From contig CM037843.1 in assembly GCA_021234535.1 (NCBI GenBank), positions 3,800,820-3,864,819 on the forward strand: a stretch of 64,000 nt of DNA. The letters are read 5' to 3'. Below are positions 49,236 to 62,000 of this stretch, one piece after another. Numbering within the stretch: position 1 is the first letter of the stretch; every line of letters begins with the position of its first letter. The notes under the pieces were generated by a model. The model saw nothing but the letters and a program-made list of their open reading frames with translations, did not search any database and was not told the origin of the DNA. Both the position numbers and the translations under genes were made by a program. Source of the DNA: Stichopus chloronotus (lineage: Eukaryota > Echinodermata > Holothuroidea > Aspidochirotida > Stichopodidae).

Positions 49236-51175
49236 TTAAAAAAAAAATATACAAATATAAAAATCCCCCGTAGATTCCCGGAAATCGTACTTCTCCAGGC
49301 TCAGCAAGTGAGCTGAAGAAAATGGGATTTTGAGTATTTTTCGGGATGAAAAATAAATCTCATTTTGGAAGTCTTGCCCTGCTGAAAGTCTGATCAAATT
49401 TTCACATTTCATGATGAATAGTGTACTTGAATGAATTTGAAGGCAGAAAATTTGCAAGACCATTATCATTTCCGGAAGTACTCAAACTTGCATTTTTTTA
49501 ACTTTCTTTTTCACTTTTTTTCTCATTGTTATCTTTTTCTATCTTTTTGGTTACTTTTTCTCTCTTTTTGTGTGAAAAGCTGACGAGGGGGCCGGTAATC
49601 CATCTGAGCCATATGGTAGCTCGGCTAGGGAATTCAAGTCCCCCAAACCTTTAGCTAGTGACCTTAAAAATGGGCAAATGGTTTATATAAACTATATCAT
49701 TCCCCTTTATTCTTTGGAAGAGTACCGGTAAGCTGTTAAAACCCGCGATCTCAGAATAATTTCTAGATGTCGTTCGCGAGGCTCGATAAGTGCCATTTCC
49801 TAAAATTTGGGAGGTTTTGGCAACAAATTTCTCGGTACACTTCGAGCCAACCATGGGCCGTGACATGGAACAAGTCCCCCAAATTTTTAAGGGGACGCAG
49901 ACATTAGCACATCTGTAACCTTAAATTAAAAAAAGACTGCATAATTCTTAGTGGAAGTATAAATGTGATAACTTACGTTAAAGGAAAATAGCTGAAATTA
50001 ACAAGGTGAGAGAAACTGGAGATCGAGTGCCATTTCTTGTAATCCGAAAGTATTTTTGTCATTTTGTCAAAAATGTCATCTGTACGCCACGCACCATCCA
50101 ACGATGGCCTTCCTCTTTGATTTAGTAGGAGAGGAAACACAAAACCCGGAGGATTGAGGATATTACTGCTTCCCCACTTTAACCCTTTGTTCAAAGTCTG
50201 CTTACGCCAGTGGCGGCAGAAAGGGACGGGTATGTCCAACTCTCAATATTTGCCAAGTGCTTTAGAAATAATTAAAAGCCTTGGCATGCGTAATTCAATT
50301 ACGATTCTTATGTAACTTCAACCCCTCTGATATCTATTACTATTTTTCATTAATTAATAAAGCAAGAAAAATTTTACTGGTCACAGGGGCTTAGTTCAGT
50401 AGAATAGCTGCTTGACAGTGCAAAAAAAGAAGAAGAATGAAGTCGATCATGTTATATCATCTTGATTATCAGTTGTATTTACTCGTAGGACAAACAGACT
50501 CATTGTTATGGGATACAGGACTGAGAAATACAGGCGTTCTTTTTTGCCACGAGCCATTCTTCATGTTGCCAGTAAATTTTAAAGAAAATAATTGAGCTTT
50601 CTATGTCTTATGCGTCATTACTATCCTTTTGTAACATTAAACTCCATGTGCTTTATTTGTGTATGTACTTTGAATCGTTTTATGTCTGTTTTACTGAGAT
50701 GACATGAATGCCAAATTCCATTTATGGTCACTTAAGTTTCTCATATCTTATATCTTTTTAGATTGATTTTTTACTTATCGCCAAATTGCAGACATGAGAT
50801 CCCTATTTACAGGACTAGTACCTGTAGCTAAGAGCACTCTGGAGGTGCCATGTCCAGCCATCTGTAGTGGTGATTTAATTGCAAAGCAAAAAAAAAAAAA
50901 AAGAAATAAAAAGACAGAAATACACTCCGAACGGCAACTGGTAGTGGCGCTCCTCTTAGGTAGTTATGGGACAGGATCTAGGACTTATTTTTAAGGGGAT
51001 GTAACATTAAAAAGGTACATTGAAGGGCGTAACTCAACAGGATTTACTGGGGGTGATGGTATTTTTGCTTTGCGAAATCTGCCAGGGCCATGTGACTTTC
51101 ATGTTGTAAAATGACAGGTAAATAAACCATCAGTTAGCTTGGAGCGAACAAGGAAAAGTTCGGCCTTAAGGTCTC

Positions 51176-51540
51176 CTAGATGGTCCGGGACGGTATTCTT
51201 TTAGCGCTTTAAACTACATGCAACCAGCCTCGAAAAAGCGTTATCATGTGTGCAGTTGCTCGATTAATAAAAAAAAAATGAAATAAATCTATGAAAATGG
51301 TAATACATGTTGGATTGGCTGGGGTGATCCTAAAGAATTATGCATCCTCTTTGATTTGTTCTTTGGCCCCACATTTTGATTGGGCCTTATCACCAAGGTC
51401 CAACCGGCAATTTTCCTTTCGCAACTTTTTTTTCGGAGATGAGCATTCGTGGCGAAAATCAAGTGGTGTCATCGCTTGCATAGTAGCTAGAGCTGTGGGA
51501 GATTATTAAAGCGGAGCGCCACCATCAGTTGGCGTGGAAT
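51176..51540 (+). repeat. Repeat family R4, partial copy C
   Basis: The segment shows TAGATGGTCCGGGACGG, ATCATGTGTGCAGTTGC and AAGAATTATGCATCCTCTTT. It ends near GCGGAGCGCCACCATCAGTT, a rearranged match to the GGAGCGCCACCATCTGTT of copy B. Confidence 0.5.
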
Positions 51541-53076
51541 GTTCCAGGAAATTTTTGACGAGAAATACCCCCTAGGTTTGACGGAAATCGTCTTTCAATG
51601 CTCCATATTATTTCTATGTGTGAAAGCCTGGCAATTCGATATGATGTGCTTGACGTGTATGAAGCGACCAAATGTTACGAGATTCGATCCGAACATGCGA
51701 AACCTTGGTCATCTATACATTTCATAATTATGAACCAACATAATTGTTGTTTTAATTTTGTTTGAAAATAGTAATTATGAATCCCTCAAAAAAATATTGA
51801 GACTTTTGATCAAAATAATTGTAATGTATTTTTTATGTCAGTTTTGTCCTGCGCAAGTGATATTTTTGATCTGCGAGGGTCACATTTTTTCGAGCGAGGG
51901 AGGTGGGGGGGGGGGTTGTCTTTGACTTGTCGGGAGTCTGAGAGGGACAAAGAGTCTATGCCATTGAAGTGCTCGAATCTCAGTTTGCTGAGTAACGGCA
52001 AGTTCGTTAAGTAGATTGTTTCTCAGTTCTGTTGTGCTGTGGTAAACGGAATCACCTCCTGCCAAATGCATTTTAAAATTTAACTTTCTTACCTTTTATA
52101 ATGTATGTTGCCCTGTTTACCAAAAGTATTTCCTTTGGATCAATATCCTTTGCAGTGACCGCAAATTTTCTGCAAATCAGTAATTTCTTAACTCCCGCGG
52201 CTAAATTTGATGAACTATCTTTTAAGACATTGAACAAAGTTAACCCAATAAATGCAATACATGGGTAAAATCATTTCCCATGTAACAGTTTGTGCAGTCA
52301 TTTATTCGTTGTCTCACGTACTGTTGTAGATCACCGGTGTGTTCTGTGTGTCACGATGTGGAAAGTGAAGAAAACGGAAGGGAATTTCTTCAACAGTTTT
52401 CTGTGAGCCATAAGAGACCTCTTTATGCTGTTCCAAAGGTCGATCGGACAACAGACTCTTCGCGGACAACTTTCCCGGACATCCCACCCCAATTCTTCAG
52501 GGAAAGGGTTAGGATGAAGTTTCAGGCAGGCGGGTGGGAGTTTTCGAGGGACGATTAATTGTCCGAGTTTTGAATTGTCCAAGTTTGGAATGTTCTGGGT
52601 GGGATCTGTCGGTTGGAAATTGATTGTCAGAGGGGATTGTCCGGGGTCGGTTCCAAAGAACATGCTAAGAAACTAAAGCACACACTCTATGACGATTTTC
52701 TCTGACTACGTCAAATCTTCAATAATAATAATACCTACTTAAATAGATAAATATGATAGATAAATATGTTCTGTTGCTACCAGGACTATTAGATGCTGAT
52801 GAACATCTCCTTATCATGAGAGAGATGTCTTTTCCCAATTTTGTTAATTGTACGTGTATTTTTTTTTTGTCCATGTGCATGTATTTTTCTTTTTTCGGGC
52901 TCCTTGCGAAGATCATTTTGTTTTTGGCTCACTTGGCATGCCATCAAAATAAGAGAAATCTAGCAAACGGGAAGCCCGGATCCATATCCTCTGCCGCTCC
53001 AGATCTCACAGACAGTTACAGGGTCAACCCTCTGAAAATTTCTCACTTGCTAAGTCAATGATTGAAATGATGCAAA

Positions 53077-56000
53077 ATGTGGGCAGAAGCAAGGCGTCAA
53101 GAGAAGAAGATACGTGGTATTATGGTAGATTACAAGAAAAGAGCTGAACGCCGACGAGAATATTATGAAAAAATTGTAAGCTCATCAATTAAATATGTGC
53201 TTTTGCCGCGCTGTTACTGTAGTGTCTGCCTAACGTTATCGTATGCCTAATTAGACCCAGTGAAACAGTCAGTCCTAACGTTACTTACTTGTGTACACAG
53301 TACAGTATATATGGGGATGTGTAACAACATACATTGTTGTTTGTCAACTTAGTGTACTCTAACTGTTAATAACCGATACCAGGCTGCTTGAGTGGCGTTT
53401 GACAGGTCTGAGTTATTCTGCAGTAGACTAGTAGTCCTAGGCTGTTTCAGAGATGCCAAGGTCGGATGGCTTTAACTTTTAAGCTCCAAGTAAACTTACT
53501 GTAGTGTAGGAGCCTACTATATTTACCATTAATGTTGGGTTGTTGACTGGGGCTCACCTCAAACGGGTCCTCACCGTCGACTCGGGTCCGTAAACACCAC
53601 AGGTCGGGTCCGTACTGTTGCTTGAGTGTACTGCACAGTCCAAGTTCCACGGCAAATGGTAATTAGTATTCCTTCGGTTTTTTGAGTGAGTCAAGCTGTT
53701 GTTAACATCCAGACAGCAAACTACAAGTCGTCAAATAAATGAGAAAATCATCAACACTGAAAGAGTAAAATCATAAATTGAAATCAATGGTTTGAAAAGT
53801 AAAGGGAACCAACCAAAAAGGGACTTAAGGGGAAGGGAATACCCGAGTGGCAATATTCGTGAATAATTTTCAATTCGCAAAGAAATTGACCCCTACAAAT
53901 TAATGTTTGAATCAACCATGAAATGAGCTATTTTATGTAAGACACAGACATTACCATTTTGGGTCAGGTGTTGACATTTTGCAGAAACTTTTCTTGGAAA
54001 CATGCCAGAATTTTCTTCAGTCAAACGGGCAGAGCTCGCAAGTAGTACAGCTTTTTGTTGATAGTGTCTAGCGTGGTTTATGATTCTGTGCAACGTTACC
54101 ACACGAAATTTTCGTTTTATTATTTGCCCCGGGACTGATGCCTGCCTTTTTAGTAAATAATGCCATGATCCAGACATTTATTCTACTGGAGGCCTATTGC
54201 ATATTTATATAGCGTAATATCGGACTCAAGTTTCACTCGTTTCTGACATTTTGTAAGTGACACTTATTCTTCACATTTAAAAAGGTACGGTATTACAATG
54301 CAAATAGCGTAACATTAACCTTTTGTGATTGTTTTTTCAAATATTGTATTTTCAGTTACATTTTTTGTGCTCAGCTGCAACAATTTTACCCCTTCGTTAT
54401 GCTAGGAACCCTAATCTTTTGGGGGCTTTGCCTGGACTCCCACAAGGGGTTCCACCCCTTCACAAATGTCAGCCAGATATCAGTAGATTTTCTAACGTGT
54501 TGGGAGGAAAGTCAGCAAGGTTTTCCAACCCTGACATCGGGTACCTGACCCAAATGATAGCTTTATTGTTAAAATTGGTGTTTCCACTGTACCGTACCTC
54601 ACGTTTGTGTGGAGAAACCTTGCTAGTACACTGCATACTCCTACTCATGAAAAGGACCACCTATTTTCCTCGAGAAAAAGAAAAAAAATTATTTTTGAGT
54701 TATTTGCTGTGCATTCTAGGTGAAATTTGGCAATCTGACAGTGTGTTCACACAGCAGTCATGTCGTTTTTCATTCCTGAAGGAATAAGGTTGTAATTTTG
54801 GATCCAGGTTATAAAATGCTGAGTGGGTACCGGGTACCCCAGTGAAAACACTAAAGGGGACCTACAAGTACAATTTACAAGGATCAACTTAAAGGGAAAA
54901 TGCAGTCACCGTCACAGCATCTCCCCCATGCTAATTATGAATGGTTTATTCTCTGTATGTGATATCATTTTTGTTGTTGAATTGCTTAATTTTGCAGCAT
55001 AGTAGCTTGCTTATGCAGTACTGATACTCAGCAACATCATGAAAAACACGTATATCAGAAGTGAAAAGAGAATTGCAAGATTTTGATGATTTTTCAAAAC
55101 AAAGAAATAAAGATTTTTCAAAATAAATAAAATTAACAAAGGCAGCTTTTTATTTCCTTTAAGCCATAATTATGGTATGACATTTACTTTTTTACAGAGA
55201 CAAGATCCAACTCAGTTTTTGAGGCTCCATGGAAGGTCATGCAAGATCAATCTGGAGCAATCTGTTGCCGAAGCTGCAGAGAGCCCAGCAACAATGTGAG
55301 ACTTTAATTCTATATTTTCCTCCACCATTCCTTTAAAGTTGTTTATATCTGCAGTAAATTATGTAAAGCATACAACAGAACGGTGCTAAAACTTGTCCCT
55401 GTCATGGTTTACTTTTCTATGTTTCTGACAGATTATGTCCTCAAGGAATTTGGTATTCTGTTCATAGGAAACAATTATGATCCCATTAAAATGGCATTTC
55501 TTTCCACTTTCAGGAGACATAGACCAAATTGTCTGCAACATATTTGCACCATGTAAAATTGTCATAAAGGTACAGAAAGGTACAGAGAGGTAAAATTGTC
55601 ATAAAGGTCATAAAGGTAAAATTGTCGTAAAGGCACAGAATAAGTAGGAGACAAACTTCAGGAAAAGTTCTCCTTGTTTATTGACAGAAACCCAGCAAGA
55701 GAGAGAATGTTGGTATGGTCCACAAGTAGAACAGAAATCAGACTCCAACAAGTTATCTTTGCATAGTTAACGTAGCAATTCTTTACAATCGCGGATGTAA
55801 AACATTAGGTTGTGTGTTCCATGAATAGAACAAAACGGAATAGGACCAAACTCCAAAGGATTGTCTTTGCAAGCAAATTAACGAACAGTCACATCTTTTC
55901 AATCTCTAACGTACCATAATTTGTCCACCATTGATCCATGTTGCTTGATTATGTAATTGGTAAAATTACATAACATTCTATTACGCGCTTCAGCTGTGGT

Positions 56001-59000
56001 AGTTGTCAAGCCTGGGACTTCACCAAAAGTTTTGTTTCAAAAGCTAAGAAGGTGAGAAAGTTTCTTTTTCATGCCCAAAGAGGAAAAAGATCAGGACATT
56101 TAAACCCAAAGTAGCCAGTGAACTGCACTTAAAGACAGTGTGCTCACTGTTAAATAACAAAACAATTGATTTATCTTGCTAAACTAGAGCAAGTATCTGA
56201 AGCCTGTGATGAAAAATTCAGTGTGAGGGCAGTGTTGCTACAACCCAAGGCGTTCATCATGACAATAATTTTGGATCCAAAATTTGAAACAGTTTTGGAA
56301 GACTTTGAAATGCTTAAATATGCATGCCATGGAGAGCAAATATCTATTGAAGACATCCTCAAAGTGATAGTGACTTTATGCATGGAATCTATGTTGAAAG
56401 GTGCACATTAATGTATCCATTCTTTTTAGATGTCTCATGAAGCTAATACATTTTAATGTACATATTACAGTTAACTTTCCTGCTGTACTGTAATGTAACG
56501 AAAATAAACAATAAGTAGCCCTATTTCCTTAAATATTTTTTATGTAACTTGTTACTGAATAAACTTGACAAACTTTGAAAAGGGAATAACTTGGAGGTGG
56601 GTGTAACAAGATAGATGGGCATTGTTTAATCCATAGTCATATGAGGGCTGTCACAACTTGTCTTTAGTGAGTCGGGTGTCTGGACACTTAGAAATTAAAA
56701 CCAACCAGGCTCCCTGTAGAACCAATCACTTGCTAGTAATCAGAGACACTGACTGATGGTCCTCAAATACAGTAGTTGATTTCTGTGTCCATCACCAGTT
56801 TAATTTTTGTTTGCTTCTGCAGGATGCCCTGGCAGGGAGACAACACCAACATGATCGACCGTTTTGACGTGCGGGCCCACCTGGACATGATTCCACCGAT
56901 CAACCCCATCAAACCGAAGCTTACCTCAGAAGAGGAAAAGGATGAGAGAAGGTGTAACTATGAACGATATCGAATCTTGGTGCAAAATGAATATGCTAGA
57001 AGTAGGTTGTCTTATAGATTTTCATTTCCATCAGACAAAGATTACTTTTTGACAGATTGTGGGGTAGGGGCAGATAAAGTGTTTACAAACCTTGTGTAAG
57101 TAGCAGTCCAATTTGTTGTGCCAAGAGAGTCACAACATCTTGAAATTCTTTGCTTACCACAACTGTTTCTTTCAGCACGTAGGGGTGTAAATAGAAGTCT
57201 GTGTTCTACGAAAAAATATTTTTGAGTTGTCTTTACAAACCTTTTGGCCTGTTACAGATGTAGCGACGTTTTCAGAGAGGAAACATGAAATTTGGATAAT
57301 ATGTGCAGAAGAAAGGATTTTTTTAGCAAACGTAATGGCAGCAAAGTGCTGCCTGAAACTACTTCATCATTGATTCATTGTTTTTTGGATTAGATCTTTG
57401 TTAAGGAGATGTATTGCTGCTCAATGAAAGTAATGGCAGATTCTTGCTCACTGTGTAGATTTACTGTGTGTAACCACACACAGTTTCAGTAAGGTTTACT
57501 CACATTTAATGTCTAACTGTTTGTATTTGCTGTCAGTGAACAACAGTGCTTAAAGCAAATTTAATGAACGTAAGTGAATGTAATGGCAGACTCTTGTTCA
57601 CTGTGTAGATTTACTGTGCGCAACCACATGCAGTTTCAATAAGTTTTACTCACATTTAATGTCTAACTGTTTGTATTTGCAGTCAGTGAAGAACAGCGCT
57701 GAAAGCAAATTTAATGAACATAATGAACGTAATGGCAGATTCTTGCTCACTTTGTAGGTTTACTGTGTGCAACTTCATACAATTTCAATAAGTTTTACTC
57801 ACATTTAACGTCTAACTGTTTGTATTTGCAGTCAGTGAAGAACAGTGCTTAAAGCAAATTGAGATCGATGAGACATTTCCCCTTCATAGCAAGTCTCGTG
57901 AAAACCAGAAGTAAGTTCCTCGTATTTATCCTGTGTATTCTTTCCCGCTTTAATTAATTTACACCATAGTTCAACCTCTGGCTTGAGCTCTACTTCACCC
58001 TGTGAAAGTGTTTTTATCTTCTGAGCATAAGTTGGTTCAAACTTGGTGCAAAGTTTGATTGCAAGTTGCACGAGTTGGTTACTGTTTATATGCTGTTGAA
58101 ACTACCAGTAAGTTTTGCTCTGTCTCTTTTCTACCCTTATCATGTCTGTCATCTTATATACATGGTTTTATCACTGTATGTGTAACACAATACAGTCTCT
58201 CTGATAACTTAACATCCTTGTATCTGATTGAGCAGTCGCTGCTTTTGGAAATGGGGATTTTTGGGGAATTTATCTCGCTTCCTTTCCCTGCACTGGACCT
58301 GTCAAAATAACATTGAAATATTCCATCTGTTTGTAATACATAATTTGGACTACAGTATGTTATATACATTTGGTCCGTTGGCAATGGTTTTGGGCTGTGG
58401 TACATAGTTTGTTGTTCGTCTTGTGGCAAAATGTGAGCAAGCCTGTATGGCCATTTATCACTTTCAGACTAGAAAGCAAGAAAGCTGCCATCGGTTTTAC
58501 ATATGAGGATAGCACACCACAAGAGATGGACAACAAGAAGGAGAACTGGGAGGATGAAGAGAGTGAAGAATCTGACTCTAGCCTCAGTGATATTGACTTG
58601 GGTAATGCACATTTTGTCTTAATTTCAGGAAATGAGATATAACATTGCCCCTGGAATGAACACTAGGAGGAAGGTAAAATCGTGGGTCCTCCTTGCAAAG
58701 TTGTGACCTGAGGATATATTGCAAGAACAGCAATGAAATGAACTTACAGTATTCTATATGTTACTTGACTTCAGTGTCAAACTAAATATTTGGACAGTTT
58801 GTATTTTTTCTCATAACCGTTACACTGGATTGCAACAGATATTGCCACTTTGTATATCAGTCAATTCTGGAATTCAAAAGAATGTAGATATATATATATA
58901 AGTTACTTTATCCTGTGAACATTTTGGTTTCAATGATGTAGTTTTAATCTATGCACTCAGATGGCATGTGTGTATGTGCATGTGATGCTTATGTTGTAAA

Positions 59001-62000
59001 CAAGGTATCTCAAAAAAGGGATCTTAGACCAATTCCATATTTTACCACTTGTACCACATTCAACACTTGAACCCTGATAATGCTGTGATGCATACTTAAA
59101 AGTTGGCAGGGCTTTTGTTGTTGGTAATACACATGACATGTTTGAGAATAAAGAATTAAAAAGATGTCAGCAAACATGATACTTTAAGTGCCTCTGTCTT
59201 GCCAATAACATTTTACTTTTGTAGAAAGTGGCTTCTTAAATTTGGTCTTCATTTTTCGCACTGTAGATGTTGAAATTGAAGTAGCAGAACTGACAGATGA
59301 TCAGAAGCAACAAGTCAACAACCTTGGGGAAAAGTTTGGAATGGGGAAGACGAATATGGTCAGGTGAGCGTTCATCAAGGTCTAGTTGGGTTTTTGATGT
59401 GACGTAACCTCAAGATAGCGAATTGTCTAAATCTTTTCTCTTTGGTAGCCTATAATCACATCTTCTTATGGATTTACAACTTTCTTAAGAATTTTAGCTG
59501 TATTGAAAAGTTCAGGGAGGGAATAAGAGTGGAAGAAATATGCTCATTATATCTATGCTTATGTCACAAGGCAGTGTTGACATGTTTGAGTGATGCAGTC
59601 ACAGTGGATGTAACTAGTGTTGATGTGATATTGCAGTATCTGCAAACTATATTCTTAGGAAACTTTGCTCCTGCTATCGTTTGTGAAATGATGCAAATAA
59701 TATCGTCTCTGTATGTGAGGAAAAAAATATGTGTGCTGCACAATGAAACATCTGTACACAATCCTTAGTTTAACTTATATTTATTCAGTTATGATGTGGT
59801 TCCAACTGTACCCCTGTGATATCATGATATCATTTGGCAAATGAAGGGAAAAGACTCCTGATATTGTTTTTGAAAATCTCCTATCTCAGTAACACTTATG
59901 TCGGCAACAGACATGAACACTCTACTGAAACTCTGATGGCTGGCATTTTTTTGAAGACAGGAGAAAAGATTATCATGTTTTTTATTTGATTTCCCTTTGT
60001 GAGTTGATTGAACAATAAAAAATTATTCAACTGGTATGTGAGTAAATAGCTGATTGTCACTTTCATGCTACGCCCTGTCAAATGTAGTTCCCTCCTACCA
60101 TGTTCATTGTGTCCCAAAAATACAGCAGTGAATCATGTTTTGGCATTTGAAAATATGCCAATTTACATTTACTGTTGTTAATAAACCTCCTTTCCCTCAA
60201 GTTTATTAGGAAGCAAGTGGCAGTCAGATTTATGGTTCCATGACAAATATTTAATTAAATTTAAACTTTCATTATTAGAAATCTAGAGAGGGAAAGAGTC
60301 GAGGCTGAAGATTTTAAACGTGCGAAAGAAGAAGAGGCAGAAAAGGCGCTTTATTCGGTGAGTTCTACTTGCCTATGCTTTTGTTTAAGTGTGCACATTA
60401 CAAACATACCCATTGATTACAGTGATTGTTTCCCTGACCCAAACCAGCATCAGTTGAAGAAAGACTCTTAAGGGTTGATTGCTTTTGTGTAGCTGATCAA
60501 AAATCATAGTGTTAGTGTTGTTGATCGCAGTGACCTGTTAATGTTTCAGTGGCCCATAATTTTAGAAATTATTCCTCGCATTTGCTGTACGCATTACCAG
60601 GATGTTGTCTTGAATACTCACAAATCAAGCATTTTCATCAATGTGATATCACAGACGTTAAAGGCCATACAACTGCAACTAAGGTTGAAAATTCATTTGG
60701 TGTACTGCAGCAAACCAATACGTGTTTACAGTGAAAGGGAAATAGGGTGTTTAGAATACACCAAGATGGCATACAAAAAAAAAAAGACTTTCGTCAATTT
60801 TAAAACATTGTCTCATCAATAAACATCTGTAAAAGCTTTCATCTCCTCAAAAAATTATGTATTTGAACAGTTATGGAAGATGGATCATTTGAATTTTGTA
60901 GAGTTTGGGTGAACAAATTAGTTGTGAGCAACAAATAACGGAATTTCTATCTGTGAGAAATCTATTTCACAAAAAGAAGTCCACTGCCCTGTCTTATTGT
61001 CCACAAACATTTTAGTGGCTTTACAAATAGTATTGTTTTCCATAAAAAAAATGCCTTATGTCCCTGTAAGCCACTGACTTTCTGTGTTTTCAGATCCTAA
61101 TGTTTTACCAAATATAATAAAGAAATAATTTTGCTTCCTTTTGAAGTCTTTCTGTCTACTATGTCATATTTTGTAATTATGTACTTTGTTCATCAATGTT
61201 ATATTTGTTATCTAATCACCTCAACTATGAACAGTAACAAGCAAACAAAATTCATAAAAAGGACCATAAAGGTGACAGTTCAAGATATTGTAACAGTTAC
61301 ATAAACTGCAGTTTGTGGTAACTTGTCCGAGTGTGCAGGGCCCCTTGCAAAGACCCAGCTTTACAAAAGTATTGCCAACAGCCCACCGAACAGAAGTTGG
61401 TGATTTGAGGAGTGGAAAGTATAGGGCCTGTATGCAGTGTGCCTTGCAGTATGCCAAGGGCAAATGATTTTGCTTGTTATTTATCAACCATATAGCCCAG
61501 CACCTTCAGATGACTTCCTCAATGTTTTTTCAATGAACTTTGCAAAAGGTTTGCTGTTTCAGTTGCCATCCAAGTCACTGTAATCATGTATGTGTGTGTA
61601 TGTCAACACTTGGACCTTTATAACTCTCGTATATTCTGGTTGATTCTTTGTCTTTTCCTCTGTGTGTCATCTAGGGTCGCAAGTCCAGAAGAGAACGAAG
61701 AGCTCTCATCGAGAAAAGGCTGCGAGAACGTAGGGGAGAGCAAATGAGCCCTCCAAGGTATCCACTGTTGTCAATGTCCTGTGTTTTCCGATCCGTAGTT
61801 CACATAAATTATGAACATTAGAAACAGCATATCCTCAAAGGGTCAGAGGTGAAAAGTATAACATGACTCAGAATCGTTATTGAAGTTATTCCATCACTGG
61901 GAAGATAGACGTAAATTATCATTTCAAAGTAAAACAGAAAAAAGGAGAAAACAAATTTTAACGGAAGTAAATTTGTCTGTTTGTGGTGAGATATAGAATG

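Larger units (their letters stand above)
43633..53076. other. Intergenic region between NAA20 and CLASRP, repeat-rich
   Basis: No conserved exon was found in 9.4 kb. The first part is AT-rich and likely contains the NAA20 3' UTR, with AATAAA at 44277-44282 and 45572-45577. From about 46.1 to 51.6 kb it is mostly copies of repeat family R4 and G-run-bearing fragments with CAGTGGCG-type ends (46.8, 47.16, 48.34 and 50.2 kb). The stretch 51.6-53.0 kb shows nothing I can name and should contain the CLASRP promoter. Confidence 0.6.

Noticed and set aside
54329..54787. 152-residue open frame on + in CLASRP intron 1
   Set aside because: No recognisable domain, low-complexity hydrophobic start, no plausible splice context; most likely chance in an intron.
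56166..56411. 81-residue frame on + containing LDPKFETVLEDFEML, reminiscent of hAT transposase tails
   Set aside because: The resemblance is too short and loose, and no neighbouring transposase sequence was found.
57832..58071. Protein-like 79-residue frame on - (MQLAIKLCTKFEPTYAQKIK...)
   Set aside because: It is largely antisense to CLASRP exon 4 and the start of intron 4, with no supporting splice sites or known family.
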